Assembly: GCA_044375555.1 (NCBI GenBank)
Contig: JBILML010000039.1
Span: 1-17,800 of the forward strand
Direction: 5' to 3'
Length of the DNA stretch: 17,800 nt
Source: UBA967 sp044375555
GTDB taxonomy: Bacteria > Verrucomicrobiota > Verrucomicrobiia > Chthoniobacterales > Terrimicrobiaceae
Shown here: in pieces, positions 13,931 to 17,800 of the stretch
Position numbering within the stretch: position 1 is the first letter of the stretch
How the letters are laid out: every line of letters starts with the position of its first letter
Notes under the pieces: generated by a model
Told to the model about the DNA's origin: nothing
Database searches by the model: none
The model's input: only the letters and a program-made list of their open reading frames with translations
Translations under genes and position numbers: made by a program

Positions 13931-15124
13931 ATGAAATTCCCAACGACCCGTGCCACACTTGCCACAGCTATCGCCACCGGCCTCTTGGCGCTCCCGGCCT
14001 GCAAGCCACCAGCTCCCGCCGAAACCGCTCCCAAGCCTGAAGCCGCCCCAGCCGCCGAGGCGCCTGCCCAAGCCACTCCAGCTCCCGCCGCCGCTCCAGC
14101 TCCAGCGGAAACCACGCCAGCCGCTCCCGCCGCTGAGGAGCCCGCAGCCGAGCAAAAACCCGCCGCCGATGCCAAGCCGATCGAACTCCCCGAAGTCGTC
14201 GCGACCGTCAACGGCAAGGACATCACCCGCACCCAACTCCAAGACATCTTCAACGCCGCCGTGCAATCCTCCGGCATGAATGTCGCCGATCTCTCCTCCG
14301 CCCAACAACTCGGCGGCTACACTCAGCTGTTGAATGACTTGATCGACCGCCAGCTCCTTCTCGATGCCGCCTCGAAAGAGGAAATCACGAGCGAGGATGT
14401 CGAGGCCGAGATCAAAAAATTCAAATCCCAATTCCCCGACGAGGCCATCTTCGACACCCAGATGAAGCAGGCCGGAATGACTCCTGAGAAACTCCAAAGC
14501 GATGTTCGCGAAGAATTGAAAATCCGCCGCTGGATGGAATCTCAAGTCAAGACTCCCGATGTGACCGACGCCGATGCGAAGTCCTTCTACGAATCGAACC
14601 TCAAGGAGTTCGAGCAGCCCGAGACCGTCAAAGCCAGCCACATCCTTTTCATGGTGGATGCCGATGCCGCTCCCGAGGTCGTGAAGGAGAAACAAGAAGC
14701 CGCCCAAAAAGCCGCCGCCCGCGCCAAGGGAGGCGAGGATTTCACCACGCTCGCCAAGGAACTCTCCGAGGAGCCAGGTGCCAAGGAATCCGGTGGCGAC
14801 CTCGGATTTTTCCCGAAAGACCGCATGGTCCCCGAATTTGCTAATGCCGCCTTCGCCGCAAATCTCAATGACATCAGCGAGCCCGTAAAAACCCAGTTCG
14901 GCTGGCATGTCATCAAGGTCACCGACAAGAAAGCCGCCGGCACCGTGCCCTTTGAGGAAGTGGATAATCAAATCACCTCCTACCTCAAATCCACGCGCCA
15001 GCGCGAAGCGGTGCAGAAGGTGATGAAGGACCTCAAGGACTCGGCCAAAATCCAGACCTTCCTTCCTGCGGTTGAACCCGCCGCGTCAGCTCCTGCAGCT
15101 GCATCCCAGCCCGCCTCGAACTAA
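13931..15124 (+). CDS. Parvulin-type peptidyl-prolyl isomerase lipoprotein (SurA/PrsA-like)
   Basis: This family catalyses proline cis-trans isomerisation and chaperones exported or outer-membrane proteins. The 397-residue product starts with a hydrophobic signal ending LALPAC, a plausible lipobox with Cys24, so it is probably a lipid-anchored periplasmic protein. Residues 25 to about 78 are a Pro/Ala/Glu low-complexity tether. From about 85 (PEVVATVNGKDITR) to about 220 is a SurA_N-like helical chaperone domain. The rotamase domain covers about 230-331, with ETVKASHILFMV, FTTLAKELSEEPGAKESGGDLGFFPKDRMVPEF and FGWHVIKVTDK. The tail is Ala/Pro-rich. It starts a compact cluster, with the next gene 6 bp away. 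Whether it corresponds to SurA, PrsA or another parvulin cannot be decided here. Confidence 0.92.
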   Translation: MKFPTTRATLATAIATGLLALPACKPPAPAETAPKPEAAPAAEAPAQATPAPAAAPAPAETTPAAPAAEEPAAEQKPAADAKPIELPEVVATVNGKDITRTQLQDIFNAAVQSSGMNVADLSSAQQLGGYTQLLNDLIDRQLLLDAASKEEITSEDVEAEIKKFKSQFPDEAIFDTQMKQAGMTPEKLQSDVREELKIRRWMESQVKTPDVTDADAKSFYESNLKEFEQPETVKASHILFMVDADAAPEVVKEKQEAAQKAAARAKGGEDFTTLAKELSEEPGAKESGGDLGFFPKDRMVPEFANAAFAANLNDISEPVKTQFGWHVIKVTDKKAAGTVPFEEVDNQITSYLKSTRQREAVQKVMKDLKDSAKIQTFLPAVEPAASAPAAASQPASN

Positions 15125-15130
15125 TCCCGA

Positions 15131-16111
15131 ATGTCCGCCGAAAAGCCTGTGAACTCGGCCGTCGGCGTCATCGGGTTGGGAATCATCGGTAGCCGCGTCG
15201 TGGCGAATCTCCGCCGCGCGGGCTACCCCGTTTGGCTCTGGAACCGCACCGTGCGGCCAGAGCCGAATTTTCTCAGCTCCCCGGCCGAGGTCGCGGAGGC
15301 CTCTAGGTTCATTCAGATTTTTGTCTCCAACGGCGAGGCGCTTCTGTCCGTCATCCGCAACATGGCCCCCGCTCTCACGCCGGCCCATGTCGTGATCAAT
15401 CACTCGACCGTATCGCCCGCCGAGACCCTCGAGGCCGCGGAAATCGTCAAAGATCGCCAAGCCGCATTTCTTGATGCCCCATTCACCGGCAGCCGCGACG
15501 CCGCCGGGCGAGGGGAGCTGATTTATTACATCGGAGGTGACGAGGAGGTCTTGCAGACCGTTCGTCCAATTCTTGAGGTCGCTGCGAAGCAAATACTCCA
15601 CATTGGCGCCATCGGGCATGCATCGGCCATGAAGGTCGCCACAAATGTCATCTCCGCCACGCAGATCGCCGCCCTCACGGAAGCCCTTGCCCTTCTCGAC
15701 CGGCACGAGGTCGACCTCTCCAAGCTCTCCCTCGCTCTCGAAAATAACGCCGCCCGCTCCGGCGTCATCGATATGAAACTCCCCGGCATCCTCAGCGGTG
15801 ATTTCGAGCCACGCTTTTCACTCAAGAATATGTTCAAAGACATCCAAATCGCCCTCGCCATGGCAGAGGACAAGGATGTCGAACTCCCCACCGCCTCGGC
15901 CTTCGCCGGCATGGCCATGGCTGGTCTCCAGCGCGGATGGGGCGAGGAGGATTTCTCCGTCTTGTCCCGCTTCTACGGCTACACAGGTCGCAACCCGCAA
16001 AACTCCGAACCCGCCCCCTGCGGGGAATTGCCCTCCGACGAATCGCCGTCGGACCCCGCTCCGGTCAAAAGCCTGGCCAACCTCTGGGGCCTCCTGGGCT
16101 GGAAAAAATGA
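15131..16111 (+). CDS. NAD(P)-dependent oxidoreductase, beta-hydroxyacid dehydrogenase family
   Basis: The family (6-phosphogluconate dehydrogenase-like: 3-hydroxyisobutyrate dehydrogenase, tartronate semialdehyde reductase, glyoxylate/succinic semialdehyde reductase) oxidises or reduces short beta-hydroxyacids. In the 326-residue product the Rossmann motif is GLGIIG at 15-20, the substrate loop is DAPFTGSRDAA from 115, and the catalytic region is GHASAMKVATN, with K168 and N172. The C-terminal helical domain ends near residue 290. The final 35 residues (CGELPSDESPSDPAP, then LANLWGLLGWKK) exceed the usual family length and overlap a perfect DNA palindrome. The gene lies 6 bp after the PPIase gene and overlaps the next gene by ATGA, so it is probably cotranscribed. 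The substrate cannot be inferred. Confidence 0.9.
   Translation: MSAEKPVNSAVGVIGLGIIGSRVVANLRRAGYPVWLWNRTVRPEPNFLSSPAEVAEASRFIQIFVSNGEALLSVIRNMAPALTPAHVVINHSTVSPAETLEAAEIVKDRQAAFLDAPFTGSRDAAGRGELIYYIGGDEEVLQTVRPILEVAAKQILHIGAIGHASAMKVATNVISATQIAALTEALALLDRHEVDLSKLSLALENNAARSGVIDMKLPGILSGDFEPRFSLKNMFKDIQIALAMAEDKDVELPTASAFAGMAMAGLQRGWGEEDFSVLSRFYGYTGRNPQNSEPAPCGELPSDESPSDPAPVKSLANLWGLLGWKK
16020..16059 (+). repeat. Nested palindrome inside the 3' end of the dehydrogenase gene
   Basis: An inner perfect hairpin, TCCGACG (16034-16040), loop AATCGC, CGTCGGA (16047-16053), is enclosed by GCGGGG (16020-16025) and CCCCGC (16054-16059), with the 8 nt 16026-16033 left unpaired on one side. It encodes about residues 297-310, in a C-terminal extension beyond the conserved fold. 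It looks like an inserted short palindromic element kept in frame. Confidence 0.7.
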
Positions 16112-17097
16112 ACACCTCCTCTGGAGGGACGACCTCCGTGTCGTCCACCGCCCCGCTTTCCGGCTACTTCCAAGTCACCAACCGCGTTCGTTTCGAACTC
16201 CGCGGCCCCGATGCCGTCCGCTACTTGAATGGCCAAGTGAGCATCGACATCTCCCGCCTCACGCCCGGAAAAGCCCGCCCAGCCTGCCTTCTCAACGCGA
16301 AGGGAAAACTCTGCGCCCCCATCTTCGTCTGGTGCCAAGCCCCCGATTCCTTCCTCATCGAAGCCCCCGCCGAACTCTCCGAATCCCTCCAAGCCCGCCT
16401 CGAGCGCTACCTCATCTCCGACAACGCCGAACTCCTCCCCGCAGAGATCCCAAATCCCCTCTACCACATCATCCCGCCCGCACCCTCATCGGACTCCGAC
16501 CTCCTTGGAGGGACGACCTCCGTGTCGTCCGCATCGCCCCCGCACCTCACCGACTCCCTCCCCACTCACGCCTCACCGACCCCCGCACTAAAATCCCTCC
16601 TCACCATCCCCCGCCTCAACCTCCCCGGCTACGACACCCAAGAAAAACCCACCGATCTCCACGAATTTTCTCCCGAGGAAACCGAACTCCTCCGAATCCT
16701 TCACGGCGTGCCGATCTGGGGGCGCGAACTCTCCGAAGACACCCTTCCGCAGGAAGCCCGACTCGAAGACCACGCCGTCGATTTCGACAAAGGCTGCTAT
16801 GTCGGCCAGGAAACCGTCTCGCGCCTTAAAAGCGTCGGCCGCGTGAACAAACGCCTCCATGGTTTTCTCGGCTCCCTCGAACTCCCTTCCGGCTCCCCCC
16901 TTTTTCTGCGTCCCCCCGGCGAACCTTCCACCGCTGCCGGCACGCTGACCAGCCACGCCCGCCATTTTGACATGGCGCAAACCGCCGCCCTCGGATATCT
17001 CAAACGCCAGTTCGAAAGCCTCCCGCGCTTCGAAGTCGCCGATGAAACCGGCTGCACGCTAGGCGAAGTCGAACGCCGAGAATTTCCCATTTTATGA
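16108..17097 (+). CDS. ygfZ: YgfZ/GcvT-like folate-binding protein (putative iron-sulfur cluster maintenance)
   Basis: YgfZ proteins resemble the glycine-cleavage T protein, bind tetrahydrofolate and support assembly or repair of certain iron-sulfur enzymes. The 329-residue product carries the diagnostic motif KGCYVGQE at 228-235 with C230, followed by TVSRLKSVGRVNKRL. The N-terminal part has FELRGPDAVRYLNGQVSIDI and ACLLNAKGKL, the folate-binding entry region. The ATG at 16108 overlaps the previous stop (ATGA). Two identical 25-bp palindromic elements lie in frame and each encodes GGTTSVSS, at residues 6-13 and 134-141. If the first is excluded, GTG at 16138 (residue 11) could be the start, 9 bp after a GGAGGG supplied by the element. 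An earlier in-frame ATG at 15937 is rejected because its reading is antisense-like and overlaps the dehydrogenase. Confidence 0.88.
   Translation: MNTSSGGTTSVSSTAPLSGYFQVTNRVRFELRGPDAVRYLNGQVSIDISRLTPGKARPACLLNAKGKLCAPIFVWCQAPDSFLIEAPAELSESLQARLERYLISDNAELLPAEIPNPLYHIIPPAPSSDSDLLGGTTSVSSASPPHLTDSLPTHASPTPALKSLLTIPRLNLPGYDTQEKPTDLHEFSPEETELLRILHGVPIWGRELSEDTLPQEARLEDHAVDFDKGCYVGQETVSRLKSVGRVNKRLHGFLGSLELPSGSPLFLRPPGEPSTAAGTLTSHARHFDMAQTAALGYLKRQFESLPRFEVADETGCTLGEVERREFPIL
16122..16146 (+). repeat. 25-bp palindromic element, copy 1 (start of ygfZ-like gene)
   Basis: The stem GGACGAC (16127-16133), loop CTCCGT, GTCGTCC (16140-16146) is perfect. The preceding TGGAG can alternatively pair GGAGG with CCTCC. 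It is identical over 25 bp to the copy at 16506-16530 and is read in the same frame. Confidence 0.9.
16506..16530 (+). repeat. 25-bp palindromic element, copy 2 (inside ygfZ-like gene)
   Basis: This is an exact second copy 384 bp downstream. The hairpin arms are at 16511-16517 and 16524-16530, and the frame (GGTTSVSS) is the same. It lies in a Ser/Pro-rich interdomain stretch that is not conserved in the family. Confidence 0.9.
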
Positions 17098-17699
17098 AAA
17101 CACTCGCCACCGCCCTTTTCCTTGCGCTTCTCGCCGCCATCCCCGCCCGCGCCGCCAATCTCGGCCCCGAAGTCGCCGTCGTCCAAATCCAATTCCCCAA
17201 GGAAAAGCTGCCACGACAAGTCATCATCGGCCTCCACGACGACTCCGCTCCCTACACCGTCGAGAACTTCAAAAAACTCATCCAAAAAAAATTCTACAAC
17301 GGCCTCCGATTCCACCGCGCCTTCCCCGGCACGCTCGTCCAGACGGGCGATCCCGCCAGCCGCCGGGGCCAAGGTGACAAAACCGGAACCGGTGGCCCGG
17401 GCTGGACGCTCCCCGCCGAAATCCGTCTCAAGCATGAAAAAGGCGCCATCGCCATGGCCCGCCTCCCCGACAAAATCAACCCCGCCAAAAACTCGAACGG
17501 CAGCCAATTCTATGTCTGCCTCGCGCCCATGCCCAAGCTCGACGGCCAATACACCGTCTTCGGCACCGTCCTCGAAGGATTGGATGTCCTCGAAGAAATC
17601 AGCAAGGCCCCGACGAATAGTGACGATTTTCCCTTGCCCAAAATTCGCATCAAATCCATAGTTCTCACCCCTCGCGACCAAGCCGCCATCCAGCGGTAG
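17094..17699 (+). CDS. Exported cyclophilin-type peptidyl-prolyl cis-trans isomerase
   Basis: Cyclophilins isomerise X-Pro bonds. This 201-residue protein has an N-terminal signal peptide (residues 1-20, hydrophobic core LATALFLALLAAI, cleavage after ARA), so it should act in the periplasm. The catalytic segment is GLRFHRAFPGTLVQTGDP, with R75 as the equivalent of human CypA R55 and Q83 as that of Q63. NGSQFYVCLAPMPKLDGQYTVFGTVLEG is the conserved second half of the active site. The ATG at 17094 overlaps the stop of the ygfZ-like gene (ATGA), which implies translational coupling. With the parvulin lipoprotein at the head of the cluster, two different periplasmic PPIase families share one apparent operon. 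There is no Shine-Dalgarno site. tRNA-Tyr follows 18 bp later. Confidence 0.95.
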   Translation: MKTLATALFLALLAAIPARAANLGPEVAVVQIQFPKEKLPRQVIIGLHDDSAPYTVENFKKLIQKKFYNGLRFHRAFPGTLVQTGDPASRRGQGDKTGTGGPGWTLPAEIRLKHEKGAIAMARLPDKINPAKNSNGSQFYVCLAPMPKLDGQYTVFGTVLEGLDVLEEISKAPTNSDDFPLPKIRIKSIVLTPRDQAAIQR

Positions 17700-17717
17700 C
17701 CGTCGCGAAGCAATCAA

Positions 17718-17800
17718 GGGTAGATACCGAAGTGGCCAAACGGGGCGGACTGTAAATCCGCTGGCTTACGCCTTCACTGGTTCGAATCCAGTTCTGCCCA
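17718..17800 (+). tRNA. tRNA-Tyr (anticodon GUA)
   Basis: The acceptor stem GGGTAGA (17718-17724) pairs with TCTGCCC (17793-17799) with one wobble, and the discriminator A is at 17800. The anticodon stem GCGGA/TCCGC (17745-17749, 17757-17761) encloses loop CTGTAAA with anticodon GTA at 17752-17754. The T arm is ACTGG-TTCGAAT-CCAGT (17776-17792). A 14-nt variable arm (17762-17775) makes it class II, as expected for bacterial tRNA-Tyr. The window ends at the discriminator, so an encoded CCA cannot be judged. Confidence 0.96.

Noticed and set aside
13679..14971. 430-codon minus-strand frame over the parvulin gene
   Set aside because: The Gly/Ser/Trp-rich stretch is simply the complement of the Pro/Ala linker of the real gene.
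15937..16107. Upstream in-frame start for the ygfZ-like gene
   Set aside because: It would add 57 Arg/Pro-rich residues that overlap the dehydrogenase. The ATG at 16108 with a stop-start overlap fits the operon style.

Overview
This window is a core information-processing locus from a bacterium with GC-rich, C-ending codon usage. I suspect the PVC group, most likely Verrucomicrobiota. The basis is indirect: a Gram-negative-type beta' subunit with the SI3 insertion, a periplasmic lipoprotein chaperone, no Shine-Dalgarno sites, and several short palindromic or minisatellite repeats of a kind I associate with that phylum. No 16S gene is present to confirm it. I see no CRISPR array, insertion sequence or phage gene.

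Layout. On the minus strand, positions 1-357 hold rpoZ (RNA polymerase omega) followed by the first 39 codons of smpB. A short AT-rich region with back-to-back sigma70-like promoters separates them from a long plus-strand array: rplA, rplJ, rplL, rpoB, rpoC, rpsB, tsf. This is the classical L1-L10-L12-beta-beta' block, but secE-nusG-rplK is missing upstream and rpsB-tsf is attached 13 bp after rpoC. Beta, beta' and omega are therefore all encoded within about 10 kb. The rplJ-rplL and rplL-rpoB spacers contain strong hairpins that could tune stoichiometry.

After tsf, a 208-bp repeat-bearing spacer leads to an ABC-F ATPase, a ribosome-associated family. A 191-bp spacer with another repeat then precedes a tightly packed cluster: a parvulin-type lipoprotein PPIase, a beta-hydroxyacid-dehydrogenase-family oxidoreductase, a YgfZ/GcvT-like folate-binding protein, and an exported cyclophilin. 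The last two junctions are ATGA overlaps. A tRNA-Tyr(GUA) follows the cyclophilin and ends at the last base of the window.

Most of the genes are ordinary housekeeping genes. The parts that merit attention are between and inside them. There are short perfect palindromes in spacers, and at least two unrelated palindromes lie in frame inside coding sequences: one in the dehydrogenase C-terminus and one 25-bp element present twice in the ygfZ-like gene. No start codon in the window has a convincing Shine-Dalgarno site, and the gene order is rearranged. I found no evidence for a wholly new defence or metabolic system here.
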